64,000 bases of DNA, taken from contig NZ_FMVT01000009.1 in the NCBI RefSeq assembly GCF_900102505.1, positions 62,001-126,000 of the forward strand. Reading direction: 5' to 3'. Positions 53,733 through 62,506 of the stretch are shown piece after piece. Both the position numbers and the translations under genes were made by a program. This DNA is from Paracoccus tibetensis (lineage in GTDB: Bacteria > Pseudomonadota > Alphaproteobacteria > Rhodobacterales > Rhodobacteraceae). Under the pieces are notes generated by a model. The model did not search any database and was not told where the DNA came from. It was given only the letters and a program-made list of their open reading frames with translations. Numbering within the stretch: the stretch's first letter is position 1; every line of letters starts with the position of its first letter.

Positions 53733-53776
53733 AACCGTTTCGCAGCGGCAGAAAGCCGGCGGGACGGGAAGCGGGA

Positions 53777-55093
53777 ATGCTAAAGATTGAATCGATCGCG
53801 CAGCGGATGGCCGAATTGCGGCTGGCGCGGCATTTCGGACAGGTCAGCGCCGTGCGCGCGGGGCTGATCCGGGTGGCGGGGCTGAACGACATCGCGTCGG
53901 TCGGCGACCGGGTGGCGATCGCGCTGCCGGGGGGACGGCTGGCCGCCGAGATCGTGGGCCTCGGGCCGCGCCACGCCGATGTCCTGCCCGAGGGCGGGAT
54001 CGAGGGGCTGGCCGTCGGCGCCGAGGTCGAGCTGCTGCACGCGCCGCGCATCTCGCCCTGCGACGCCTGGATCGGGCGCATCATCGACCCGCTCGGCCAG
54101 CCGCTGGACGGGCGGCCGCTGCCGCAGGGGCTGGCGCCGCGCGCCTTTCGGGCCGAGGCGCCGCCCGCCGTCTCGCGCAAGCGGCTCGGGCCGCGGCTGG
54201 CGACGGGGCTTGCGGTCTTCGACACGCTGCTGCCGCTTGTGGCCGGGCAGCGGATCGGGCTCTTCGCGGGCTCGGGCGTGGGCAAGTCGACGCTGCTCTC
54301 GCAGCTGGCGATGGGGGTCGAGGCCGATGTCGTCGTCATCGCCCTGATCGGCGAGCGGGGGCGCGAACTGCGCGAATTCGTCGAGCGCACGCTTGGCCCG
54401 GAGGGCATGGCGCGCGCCGTCATCGTCACCGCGACCTCGGACCGCTCGCCGCTGATCCGCCGCCGCTGCGCATGGGCTGCGACGGCCGTGGCCGAGCATT
54501 TCCGCGACCAGGGCCGGCACGTCCTGCTGCTGGCCGATTCGATCACCCGCTTCGCCGAGGCGCATCGCGAGATCGCGCTGGCCGCGGGCGAGCCGCCCAG
54601 CTTCCGCGGCTTCCCGCCCTCGGTCTCGAACCTCGTCATGAGCCTGGCCGAACGCGCCGGCCCCGGGCCCGAGGGCTGCGGCGACATCACCGGCATCTTC
54701 ACGGTGCTCGTCGCCGGCTCGGACATGGACGAGCCGATCGCGGACGTGCTGCGCGGCACGCTGGACGGGCATGTGGTGCTGGACCGCGCCATCGCCGAAC
54801 GGGGGCGCTTTCCGGCCGTCGATGTGGTACGATCGGTTTCGCGCTCGCTGCCCGAGGCAGCGGACGCGGCCGAGAATGCGCTGATCGCGAAGGCGCGAGG
54901 CGCGCTCGGGGCCTATGCCGAATCCGAACTGATGATCCGCGCGGGGCTCTATGCTCCGGGCTCTGATCCCCGTCTCGACGAGGCCGTTCGGCTCTATCCG
55001 GCGCTCGACGCCTTCGTCGCGCGCCGCTGCGCCGGCATCGCCGACAGCTTCGCCGCGCTGGCCGCGGCGCTGCGTCCACCGGTGGGCCGGTGA
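53777..55093 (+). CDS. fliI: Flagellum-specific ATPase FliI
   Basis: Encodes 438 aa. Walker A is GLFAGSGVGKSTLLSQ (about 161-176) and Walker B HVLLLADSITRF. Other landmarks are the GERGRELREFVE block, FPPSVSNLVMSLAERAG and VLDRAIAERGRFPAVDV. It powers export of rod, hook and filament subunits with FliH/FliJ. It is the only plus-strand flagellar gene of this block. The downstream Crp/Fnr gene follows after ~125 bp. Confidence 0.96.
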   Translation: MLKIESIAQRMAELRLARHFGQVSAVRAGLIRVAGLNDIASVGDRVAIALPGGRLAAEIVGLGPRHADVLPEGGIEGLAVGAEVELLHAPRISPCDAWIGRIIDPLGQPLDGRPLPQGLAPRAFRAEAPPAVSRKRLGPRLATGLAVFDTLLPLVAGQRIGLFAGSGVGKSTLLSQLAMGVEADVVVIALIGERGRELREFVERTLGPEGMARAVIVTATSDRSPLIRRRCAWAATAVAEHFRDQGRHVLLLADSITRFAEAHREIALAAGEPPSFRGFPPSVSNLVMSLAERAGPGPEGCGDITGIFTVLVAGSDMDEPIADVLRGTLDGHVVLDRAIAERGRFPAVDVVRSVSRSLPEAADAAENALIAKARGALGAYAESELMIRAGLYAPGSDPRLDEAVRLYPALDAFVARRCAGIADSFAALAAALRPPVGR

Positions 55094-55101
55094 CGTGCAA
55101 C

Positions 55102-55168
55102 CCATTGCGGACGTTACGCGTTTCCGCGGCTAATCAATGTTAGAACCTGCTGCAGGGCCATTGCGGAC
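55102..55168 (+). promoter_or_regulatory. 11-bp direct repeats upstream of the Crp/Fnr gene
   Basis: CCATTGCGGAC occurs at 55102-55112 and again at 55158-55168 (56 bp apart) in the 124-bp gap between fliI and the regulator gene. This could be an autoregulatory operator. Confidence 0.35.
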
Positions 55169-55217
55169 AAAAACATCATTTGCCAGTGTCCGCCAGCCGT
55201 GAAGAAGGAGATGCTTG

Positions 55218-55949
55218 ATGGCGATCACCGAGTATTTCGTTCGCTATCTGCAAAGACGTGACAGACTGAGCGAGCGCGATCTGGCGCGGCTGCGCGCGGT
55301 GCCCACACGCAATGCCAGCTTCAACGCCGGAGAGACGATCGTCGCCGCCGAACAGGTCGGCCATACCAGCTGCATGATGCTGCGCGGGCTGTCGGCCCGC
55401 TCGCACCAGCTTGTCGGCCGGCCGCAGGAGCGGGTGATCACCGCGCTCCATGTGCCGGGCGATTTCATCGACCTGCACGGCTTCGTGCTGGCCGGTCTCG
55501 ACCACTCGGTCATTGCGGTCGGCGCGGTCGAGGTCGAGTTCATCGATCACAGCGAGCTGACCGAGATCACTGAGAACTTCCCGCACCTGACGCGGCTTTT
55601 GTGGATGGCGACGCTGATCGACGCGGCCATCCACCGGCAATGGCTGGTCGCCGCCGCCTCGCTGCGCTCGAGCGCGCATCTGGCGCATCTTCTGTGCGAG
55701 ATCTACACGCGGCTGAACGCTGTCGGCGCCGCCTCGGGCTGGCAGTTCTCGCTGCCGCTGCTGCAGCGCGAGCTGGCCGACATCCTTGGCTATTCGCCGA
55801 TCCACGTGAACCGGGCCGTGCGCGACCTTCGCGATCGCGGGCTGATCCGCTGGACCGGGGCCGATGTCACGATCCTCGACTGGAACGGCCTGTCGGCGCT
55901 GGCGCGGTTCGACACGACCTATCTGGACATGGAGCGCAAGAGCCGCTGA
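55218..55949 (+). CDS. Crp/Fnr-family transcriptional regulator
   Basis: Encodes 243 aa. The N-terminal cyclic-nucleotide-binding-like barrel (about 20-140, FNAGETIVAAEQVGHTSCMMLRG; GDFIDLHGFVLAGLDHSV) lacks the Cys cluster of FNR. The C-terminal winged helix (about 165-230) is WQFSLPLLQRELADILGYS then PIHVNRAVRDLRDRGLIRWTG. Signal unknown. ATG 55218 follows AGGAG by 7 nt; an adjacent TTG (55215) is less likely. It ends 2 nt before the convergent extensin-like gene. Confidence 0.9.
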   Translation: MAITEYFVRYLQRRDRLSERDLARLRAVPTRNASFNAGETIVAAEQVGHTSCMMLRGLSARSHQLVGRPQERVITALHVPGDFIDLHGFVLAGLDHSVIAVGAVEVEFIDHSELTEITENFPHLTRLLWMATLIDAAIHRQWLVAAASLRSSAHLAHLLCEIYTRLNAVGAASGWQFSLPLLQRELADILGYSPIHVNRAVRDLRDRGLIRWTGADVTILDWNGLSALARFDTTYLDMERKSR

Positions 55950-55951
55950 GC

Positions 55952-56752
55952 CTAGTCGCAGACGCGCCAGCCGCTGGATCTCTGCGAGAGGTCCAGATGC
56001 AGGTGATCGTCATGCGCCGCGTTCGAGCCGGGCCCGAGCACCGTCGTGAAGAACAGGCAGCCGGTCGCCTGCGCCGCGCGCTGGAAGGCGGCGTCGGCGT
56101 CGCCGTCCTCGGCGCGCGGGCGGACGGGCAGCGGCTCGCGCCCCTCTAGTTCGAAGGACATGACGTCGATGGCGTTGCCGAGTGCATGTTCCGACGGCGG
56201 CGGATCGGCGTCTCCGGTGCCGACGCGGTCGCGGCAGACATAGCCGGGGCCGGTCCGCAGCGCGGTCAGCGGCGCATCGTCCGAGACGGCGCGGGCGGCC
56301 GGCACAAGGAAGTCGCGCGTCCAGCCGGCCAGCGCAAGCGCCGTCTGGCAGCGCAGGATCGGCGCGTCCGGCAGCTCGACCCCTCGCAAAAGCCGCGTCA
56401 CCTGCACCGGCCGGGCAATGCCGCAGTCCCATGCCTCAGCCTCGGCGATCGGAGGCGGCTCGGTGAAGGTTGCGCCGCCCCGGCGCAGTAGCGACAGGCA
56501 GGCGGCGTGGTCGGCGTCCGAGCCGGCGATGGTAAACCAGGCCGGCGGTGCGGGAGGACCGATCAGTTCGCCCTCCTGCGGCGCCGGCTCTTGGGCATCC
56601 GCCGCATCGTCGGCCGCGGGCGGTTCGGGTTCCGCCTCTATCATCTCGGGACGGGCGGGCGGGCGCTCTGTGGGCGGCGCCTCCTGTGCAAGAGCCGCTG
56701 CGCCCGCCAGGATCAGGGCGGCTGTCAGCGAGAGCCGCCCGAGCCTCGTCAC
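55952..56752 (-). CDS. Extensin-like C-terminal domain protein (secreted)
   Basis: Encodes 266 aa. A signal peptide (about 1-22) and a Pro/Glu-rich linker (23-70) lead to the extensin-like C-terminal domain (about 80-266). This contains CGIARPVQVTRL, the HALGNAIDVMSFEL His/Asp motif and the closing AHDDHLHLDLSQRSSGWRVC. The fold resembles metal-dependent peptidoglycan carboxypeptidases. It overlaps the L,D-transpeptidase gene by 4 nt (ATGA), so the pair likely acts on the cell wall together. Confidence 0.85.
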   Translation of the reverse strand: MTRLGRLSLTAALILAGAAALAQEAPPTERPPARPEMIEAEPEPPAADDAADAQEPAPQEGELIGPPAPPAWFTIAGSDADHAACLSLLRRGGATFTEPPPIAEAEAWDCGIARPVQVTRLLRGVELPDAPILRCQTALALAGWTRDFLVPAARAVSDDAPLTALRTGPGYVCRDRVGTGDADPPPSEHALGNAIDVMSFELEGREPLPVRPRAEDGDADAAFQRAAQATGCLFFTTVLGPGSNAAHDDHLHLDLSQRSSGWRVCD

Positions 56753-58047
56753 GGCTGCGTCTCGGCGGGCAGGGGCACCACGAAGCCCTCGGGCAGGGCG
56801 CCCGACAGCGCCTCGCCCAGAAGATCGCTCTCGCCGGCGGGGGCCAGTTCAGGCTCGGTCGTGTCCTCGACGACATCCGCGGCCGGCGCGGTAGCGGCTG
56901 GCGCGGTGGCATCGGGCAGGGCCAGCGGCGTCTCGGTCGCGGGCACGGCGGCGGCCGCGGGCGCGGCGTCCGGCAGCGCGATCTCGGCCACCGGGGCGCT
57001 GGCGGCACGGGCGCCGCCGGTGACATCAGCGATGGTTACGCCGCTGGCCAGGAACTCGACACTGGTCGCGCCGATGCGCACCATGCCCGCCAGTTCCTCG
57101 GCATCCCAGTTGGTCAGGCGCACGCAGCCCATCGATTGGTTGTGGAAGAGCTGCGAGGGCGTGGGCGTGCCGTGGATGCCGTAGGTCGGCTTCGTCAGCC
57201 CGATCCAGACCGTGCCGACCGGCCCGTTGGGCCCCGGCGGGATCACCAGCTTGCGGTCGTTGTCGCCCTGCTGGAAGTTGACCTCGGGGTTGTAGGTGTA
57301 GTTGGGGTTGATGGCCACGGTGCGGACGCTGTGCGTGCCGGCCGGCGAGGGGGTGGCCGACGAGCCGATGGTCGCGGGATAGTCCACCAGCATCTCGCCG
57401 CGGGCGTTGTAGCCGGCGACGCGGCGGCTGTCCTTGTCGATGATGATGCGCGTGACCTCGCCGCGGATGCGGGCGTTCGGGGCCATGACCTGGATCGTCG
57501 CGCCCGGGGCGAGGGTGACGCCGGGGTTCAGGAACTGGATGAACTTCTCGTCCATGTGAAAGCGCTCGGCCAGGCGCTCGGCGATGCTGGTATAGCCCAT
57601 CGACGGCATCTGCGCCTTCTCGGCATAATCCGTCGGGATGTGGTCCACGAGGCCCTCGGCATCCGCCGCGGTGATGGTGTAGCTCTGCGTCGCTGGCCGT
57701 TCGGCCCAGGCCTGCAGCAGGTTCCACACATGTGCGTCGAGAAGGCCGTCCATCGGCAGCCCTGCCCGCCGCTCGAAGGCCATGATCGCGCTCTGGCTCA
57801 TGGCGCCCTTGAAGCCGTCGATCACGCCAGGCGAGGTGCCCGACCGGTCCAGCAGGATCTGCACCTTCGCGGTCAGCGCCGAGCGTCCGGACGGGATGTC
57901 GCCGCCGTCATACTGCGCCGCCTCGATGTCGGCGGCGGTGAAGGGGCGGTCGCCCTGGGCCAGCGCCGGCAGGCCGGCAAGGGCAAGGCAGGCGCTGGAC
58001 AGGACCAGGCCCAGAAACAGGCGTCCGAGGGCGGCGGGGTGGGGCAT
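56749..58047 (-). CDS. L,D-transpeptidase (YkuD) with peptidoglycan-binding domain
   Basis: Encodes 432 aa. A signal peptide (about 1-30) is followed by a PGBD-like domain (FTAADIEAAQYDGG ... MAFERRAGLPMDGLLDAHVW), a middle region with a LysM-like turn (IAERFHMDEKF-type), and the YkuD catalytic domain. The latter has IHGTPTPSQLFHNQSMGCVRL (His and Cys of the active site). A long Ala/Pro/Glu-rich tail (about 350-432) ends the protein. It forms 3-3 cross-links or attaches proteins to peptidoglycan. ATG 58047 has a GGAG site. Confidence 0.93.
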   Translation of the reverse strand: MPHPAALGRLFLGLVLSSACLALAGLPALAQGDRPFTAADIEAAQYDGGDIPSGRSALTAKVQILLDRSGTSPGVIDGFKGAMSQSAIMAFERRAGLPMDGLLDAHVWNLLQAWAERPATQSYTITAADAEGLVDHIPTDYAEKAQMPSMGYTSIAERLAERFHMDEKFIQFLNPGVTLAPGATIQVMAPNARIRGEVTRIIIDKDSRRVAGYNARGEMLVDYPATIGSSATPSPAGTHSVRTVAINPNYTYNPEVNFQQGDNDRKLVIPPGPNGPVGTVWIGLTKPTYGIHGTPTPSQLFHNQSMGCVRLTNWDAEELAGMVRIGATSVEFLASGVTIADVTGGARAASAPVAEIALPDAAPAAAAVPATETPLALPDATAPAATAPAADVVEDTTEPELAPAGESDLLGEALSGALPEGFVVPLPAETQP

Positions 58048-58100
58048 CGTGAACTCCGGAAGGAACTGGAGGAAACATCGCGTATTGCGCGAGTTCGCGC

Positions 58101-58130
58101 CAGATACCCCCGGGGTCACGTTTCGGTCAA
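58101..58130 (-). promoter_or_regulatory. Candidate promoter of the L,D-transpeptidase operon
   Basis: On the minus strand TTGACC (58130-58125) and TATCTG (58106-58101) are separated by 18 bp, ~54 bp before the start. It lies between the GntR-gene end and the operon. Confidence 0.45.
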
Positions 58131-58158
58131 TCGCCGCGCGGCGCGGGCCGCGCAGGGT

Positions 58159-58899
58159 TCAGTCGTTGATGCTCAGCCGGTAGCGCGGCGGGTAGAACTG
58201 GCGCGAGAACGAGACCGGCACGCCGTCGCGCAGGTTGATGCGCTCGATGACCAGAAGCGGCGTTCCCGGGGCCAGGCCCAGCTGCAACGCGGTCGCGCCC
58301 GAGGCGCTTTCCGACAGGATCGCGAACTGCGCCTGCGTCACCGGCACGTTCTGCGCCAGCCATTCATGGGGCGACTGCGTCTCGAAGGCGAGGCGGTCGA
58401 GGTCCGGCAGGGCGCGCGGGTTCAGCCAGATCATCTCGCAGCAATGCGGGCGGTCGTCGGCCAGGTAGACCGCGCGGACCAGCAGCGTCGGCCGGTCGTC
58501 GGCGACCTGCAGGGCGCGCGCCGCGCTTTCCATCGGCGCCTCCAGCACGGCCTCGGTCAGGCGGTAGCCATAGGCCGCGCCGAGCGCCTCGATCTCGTCG
58601 CGGACCGCCGGCATGTCCAGCCGCGTGCGGCGCGAGGGGCGGGCGGTGACGCGGGTTCCGACCTTGCGCCGGCGCTGGATGATGCCGCTGTCGGCCAGAT
58701 CGCGCAGGGCGCGGTTCACGGTCGCCCGCGCGCAGCCCATCGCCTTGGCCAGTTCGTGCTCGGTCGGGATCAGCGAGCCGGGCGCCCATTCGCCCGACTG
58801 GATGCGGTTGAGGACATCGGCGCGGATGGCCTGCCAGGTGTTCATGCGGGTGCGCCGCGCCGCCTGTATTTCAGGCGAAAAGGTGAAATGCGCGTTCAT
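58159..58899 (-). CDS. GntR-family regulator with UTRA domain (HutC-like)
   Basis: Encodes 246 aa. The winged helix (about 19-85) is NTWQAIRADVLNRIQSGEWAPGSLIPTEHELAKAM then ARATVNRALRDLADSGIIQRRRKVGTRV. The UTRA effector domain (about 100-240) follows with LLVRAVYLADDRPHCCEMIWLN. It resembles histidine-utilisation repressors, but no hut genes are nearby; the divergent MFS exporter is the obvious target. A GAGG site precedes ATG 58899; a second ATG at 58845 would start at the HTH. Confidence 0.9.
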   Translation of the reverse strand: MNAHFTFSPEIQAARRTRMNTWQAIRADVLNRIQSGEWAPGSLIPTEHELAKAMGCARATVNRALRDLADSGIIQRRRKVGTRVTARPSRRTRLDMPAVRDEIEALGAAYGYRLTEAVLEAPMESAARALQVADDRPTLLVRAVYLADDRPHCCEMIWLNPRALPDLDRLAFETQSPHEWLAQNVPVTQAQFAILSESASGATALQLGLAPGTPLLVIERINLRDGVPVSFSRQFYPPRYRLSIND

Positions 58900-58968
58900 G
58901 GTGATTAGTTCCTCGTTACGCGGCGAAATTTACAACATCAGACATAAGTTAAAGCGCCTCGCGGAGCA

Positions 58969-58986
58969 CCTATCCGTATGGTTAGG
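58969..58986. promoter_or_regulatory. Inverted repeat in the GntR/MFS divergent region
   Basis: CCTATCC (58969-58975) and GGTTAGG (58980-58986) around GTAT have one mismatch. A third half-site CCTAA occurs at 59010-59014. The 188-bp gap is AT-richer than its surroundings. Probable operator for the GntR protein. Confidence 0.45.
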
Positions 58987-59087
58987 CAAAGCCGTGCATC
59001 GGGGCATATCCTAAAGTCCTATTTACGCCCCTTTCTTTGCCTGCAAGTTCAGTATATTGCAGGATGTGCAACAGCCCGAGACCGCCC

Positions 59088-60299
59088 ATGCCCGCAGCCG
59101 CCCGGACGCCAGATCCCCTTGCCTCGACGGCCGCGCTGACATCCTGGGGCATCCTGACCGCGATTAGCCTTTGCCACATGGTCAACGACGTGATGCAGTC
59201 GATGCTGGCCGCCATCTACCCGCTTTTGCAGGCCGAGTTCGCCCTGAGCTACAGCCAGATCGGGGTGCTGACGCTGGCCTTCCAGGTGACCGCCTCGCTG
59301 CTGCAGCCGCTGATCGGCATGGCGACGGACCGCCATCCGCAGCCGCGCTCGCTGCCCTTCGGGATGTTCTCGACTTTCACAGGGGTGCTGCTGCTGGCCT
59401 TCGCGACGCATTATCCGATGCTGCTGGCCGGGGCGATGCTGATCGGGATCGGCTCGGCCGTGTTCCACCCGGAAAGCTCGCGCGTGGCGCGGCTGGCCTC
59501 GGGCGGACGATTCGGCACGGCGCAGTCGCTGTTCCAGCTGGGCGGCAATTTCGGCCAGTCGCTCGGCCCGCTGCTGGCGGCCTTCATCGTGGTCCCGCTC
59601 GGCCGCCCGGCGGTGGCGTGGTTCGCCGTCGCCGCGGCTTTGGGCGCGGCGCTGCTGTGGCATGTCGGCACCTGGGCCGAGACACGCCGCAGGGCAGCCG
59701 CCGCGCGCCCCGCCGAGACGCGGCTGACGCTGCCGCGGGTCACCGTGATCCGCGCCATCACGATCCTCGCGATCCTGACCTTCACCAAGAACATCTACTC
59801 GGCCGCGATGAGCAGCTACTTCACCTTCTACACGATCGAGACCTTCGGCCTCGGGGCGCAGGGGGCGCAGATCATGCTGTTCCTGTTCCTGGCGGGCATG
59901 GCGGCGGGCGTGATGCTGGGCGGCATCTTCGGCGACCGGATCGGGCCGCTCGCGGTGATCTGGATCTCGATCCTGGGCGTGCTGCCCTTCACGCTGCTGC
60001 TGCCCCATGTCGGGCTCTATGCGACCGCGGCCCTCGCCTTTGTGATCGGCCTCATCCTCGCCTCGGCCTTCCCGGCCATCGTCGTCTTCGCGCAGGAGCT
60101 GGTGCCGGGCCGCACCGGCATGATCGCGGGGCTGTTCTTCGGCTTCTCCTTCGGGATGGGTGGCATCTCGGCGGCGGCGCTCGGGGTGCTGGCGGATGCG
60201 CGGGGCATCCAAGCGGTCTTCGCGCTGGTCGCCTGGCTGCCGGTGCTGGGGCTGCTGACGATCCTGCTGCCGCGCCGCAGCCGCATGATCGGCGGCTGA
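59088..60299 (+). CDS. MFS transporter, fosmidomycin-resistance (Fsr) type
   Basis: Encodes 403 aa with 12 predicted membrane helices. Fsr-like features are SLCHMVNDVMQSMLAAIYPLL, QVTASLLQPLIGMATDR, GSAVFHPESSRVAR with GNFGQSLGPLLAAF, and AFPAIVVFAQELVPGRTGMIAGLFFGFSFGMGG. It probably exports a drug or toxic metabolite under the divergent GntR protein. The start is uncertain: ATG 59088 is chosen, ATG 59064 or TTG 59037 are possible, none with a strong ribosome site. Confidence 0.88.
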   Translation: MPAAARTPDPLASTAALTSWGILTAISLCHMVNDVMQSMLAAIYPLLQAEFALSYSQIGVLTLAFQVTASLLQPLIGMATDRHPQPRSLPFGMFSTFTGVLLLAFATHYPMLLAGAMLIGIGSAVFHPESSRVARLASGGRFGTAQSLFQLGGNFGQSLGPLLAAFIVVPLGRPAVAWFAVAAALGAALLWHVGTWAETRRRAAAARPAETRLTLPRVTVIRAITILAILTFTKNIYSAAMSSYFTFYTIETFGLGAQGAQIMLFLFLAGMAAGVMLGGIFGDRIGPLAVIWISILGVLPFTLLLPHVGLYATAALAFVIGLILASAFPAIVVFAQELVPGRTGMIAGLFFGFSFGMGGISAAALGVLADARGIQAVFALVAWLPVLGLLTILLPRRSRMIGG

Positions 60300-60305
60300 C
60301 TCGGC

Positions 60306-62003
60306 TTGCGGATCTTCCACATCAGCCCCGACTGCTGCGGCGAGGCGCAGATCGCCCGCATCTTCCGCACCAACGGCCACGAGGTCGCGCTGCACGAGGA
60401 CGGGCGCCTGGCCGCCGACATCCTCTATGCCGAGGGCCGCGGCCTCGCCCCACTGCGCCCTTGGCGCAAGGCGCGGCTGCTGACCGGGCTCTACCGCCGG
60501 ACGCCGCACTGGCGCCCTCCGCTCGAGGCGTGGCGGCGCTTCGCCTTCCTCGACCAGCAGTTTCCGCAGGCACGCTTCCTGCTGACGTCGCGGCGGCGTG
60601 AGGACTGGATCGCGCAGCGCCTCGCCCGCGACGAGGGGCGGGCGGCGCGGGCCTGGGCGCATCACCTCGGGCTGGGCGAGGACGACCTGCCCGAGGTCTG
60701 GGCCCGGCACTGGGACGCACATCTGGCCGCGGTCCGCGCGCATTTCGCCGGCAGCGGGCGGCTGATCGAGCTGGACCTGGACCGCGACACGCCCGCCGAC
60801 CTGGCGCGGCTTCTCGGCGATCTCGTCCCCCTGCCGGTCCTGCCGATCAGCCGCTGGAAGCTCGAGCCGGGCCAGCGCCGCGCGCCGCCGCGCCCCGCGT
60901 CCGCGCCGCCGGATTGGGCGGCGGATCTGGCGCGCTTCTGCCTCGGCACGCTGCGGCCGGGGACGGACATCGCGCCCGGCGCCCTCTCGCGCTTCGCCTG
61001 CCACTGGGACGGGGCGGTCTCTGCGGCTGGTGCGCCCGTCACCGACCCCGAGGGCGTGGCGCGGCAGATGGCGGTGCTGGAGGGCGGCGCCGGTCCCGTG
61101 GCCGTCACGCATGAGGGGCGGCACTTCAAGCTGGTCCGGGCCGAGGGGGTGGTGAACGACATCCTCCGCCTCGGCCGCCGCGATCCGGTCTGGATGGACA
61201 TGGAGGATTCGCGCTGGCTGGGCAGTCCCGAGGGCGTCGCGCCCGGCCGCCCGGTCCTCTGCCACAACCGCCGGGCGGGGGCGGTGAACGCGGTCCTCTG
61301 GCCGCTGCCCGACCAGCACGCGATCGGCCTGCCCGGCTTCGATCCGGCGGCGGCGCCCGACGAGGTGCCATGGCACGAGAAGGAGGACCGGCTGGTCTGG
61401 CGCGGCATGATCTCGGGCTCCGAGATGCGGCCGGGGGTCAAGCCCGGCCCGGCCAGCCATGTCTGGCTGGAGCGGCTGGAGGCGGCCGAGGACGATGCCG
61501 CACGCGCGGCGGCATGGGAGGGGCTGGCGCGGACCAACCGCATGGCCTTCCTGGCCCGCTACCGGGCGCATCCCGACTTCGACATCGCGGCCGTCATGGC
61601 CCCTCGCTTCGCCCGCTTCGCCGATCATCCGCGGCTGGCACCCTTCTGCGCCCCGCGCCAGCCGCGCGCCTTCTTCCACCGCTTCCGCTACCAGCTCTGC
61701 CTGACCGGCTACGACCACGGCTCGAACTTCATCCCGGCCATCGACAGCCGATCGGTCCTCCTGGCCGAGGAGGACGGGTGGGAGGTGTTCTACTCGGGCC
61801 GCTTCCGGCCTTGGGTCCACTACATCCCGGTCTCCCGCCACCTTGCCGACATCGAGGAGAAGCTGGCCTGGGCGCGCGCCCATCCGGACGAGTGCCAGCG
61901 CATGTCCGGCCGCGCCCGGCACGAGGCGGCGCATCTGCGCGATCCCGCGGCGCGGCGGCGGCTGATGTCGCTGATCCTCGACGGGCTGGCCGCGGCGCGC
62001 TAG
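60306..62003 (+). CDS. Sulfotransferase-like domain fused to family 90 glycosyltransferase (CAP10-like)
   Basis: Encodes 565 aa from a TTG start (60306). The N-terminal ~185 residues look like a sulfotransferase-fold domain (FLDQQFPQARFLLTSRRREDWIAQRLARDE; LIELDLDRDTP), though no clear PAPS 5' loop is visible. From about 200 on it matches CAP10/LPS-glucosyltransferase-type GT90: GRRDPVWMDMEDSRWLG, EKEDRLVWRGMISG, LCLTGYDHGSNFIPAIDSRSVLL, WEVFYSGRFRPWVHYIPV and HPDECQRMSGRARHEA. It may act on surface polysaccharide or LPS. It starts 6 nt after the MFS gene. Confidence 0.75.
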   Translation: MRIFHISPDCCGEAQIARIFRTNGHEVALHEDGRLAADILYAEGRGLAPLRPWRKARLLTGLYRRTPHWRPPLEAWRRFAFLDQQFPQARFLLTSRRREDWIAQRLARDEGRAARAWAHHLGLGEDDLPEVWARHWDAHLAAVRAHFAGSGRLIELDLDRDTPADLARLLGDLVPLPVLPISRWKLEPGQRRAPPRPASAPPDWAADLARFCLGTLRPGTDIAPGALSRFACHWDGAVSAAGAPVTDPEGVARQMAVLEGGAGPVAVTHEGRHFKLVRAEGVVNDILRLGRRDPVWMDMEDSRWLGSPEGVAPGRPVLCHNRRAGAVNAVLWPLPDQHAIGLPGFDPAAAPDEVPWHEKEDRLVWRGMISGSEMRPGVKPGPASHVWLERLEAAEDDAARAAAWEGLARTNRMAFLARYRAHPDFDIAAVMAPRFARFADHPRLAPFCAPRQPRAFFHRFRYQLCLTGYDHGSNFIPAIDSRSVLLAEEDGWEVFYSGRFRPWVHYIPVSRHLADIEEKLAWARAHPDECQRMSGRARHEAAHLRDPAARRRLMSLILDGLAAAR

Positions 62004-62023
62004 ACGGCGTGGAGGAGGCCGCC

Positions 62024-62506
62024 ATGACCCACACCATCCGCATCGAGCCGCTGACCCGCGAGGCCTTCGCCCCCTTCGGCGAGGTGCTGGCCCCGCGCGC
62101 GGCGGCGGACCGCATGATCAATGCCGGCCGCTGCGAGCGTCATCACGCGCTGGCCACCGTCGAACGGGGCGGCGGCGAGGCGATCATCTCGATCTTCCGC
62201 TCGGTCCCGGTGAGCCTGCCCTACGATTGCGACCTGCTGGAGCGGCACCCCTTGGGCAGCCAGGCCTTCATGCCGCTCGGCCCCGACGCGTGGCTCTCCG
62301 TCGTCGCGCCCGACGAGGACGGGCGCCCGGGCGCGCCGCGGGCCTTCCTGGTGCCGGCCGGGGTGGGCGTGAACCTGCGCGCGGGGACCTGGCACGGGGT
62401 GCTGACGCCGCTCGACCGGCCGGCGGACTTCCTGGTGATCGACCGGGAAGGCGACGGCTCGAACCTTCAGGAGGTCCGCATCGCGCCCGTCAGGATCACC
62501 GCGTGA
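62024..62506 (+). CDS. allA: Ureidoglycolate lyase
   Basis: Encodes 160 aa. Typical blocks are REAFAPFGEVLAP, ISIFRSVPVSLPYDCDLLERHPLGSQAFMPLGP and FLVPAGVGVNLRAGTWHGVLTPL with the cupin-like fold. It cleaves ureidoglycolate to glyoxylate and urea in allantoin breakdown. No other purine-catabolism genes are in the window. GGAGGAGG precedes the start; the stop overlaps the rnhB GTG. Confidence 0.92.
   Translation: MTHTIRIEPLTREAFAPFGEVLAPRAAADRMINAGRCERHHALATVERGGGEAIISIFRSVPVSLPYDCDLLERHPLGSQAFMPLGPDAWLSVVAPDEDGRPGAPRAFLVPAGVGVNLRAGTWHGVLTPLDRPADFLVIDREGDGSNLQEVRIAPVRITA

Noticed and set aside
59049..61934. Minus-strand 961-codon frame opposite the MFS and GT90 genes
   Set aside because: Shadow frame with Arg/Gln/Gly-rich translation; the plus-strand genes have obvious domains.
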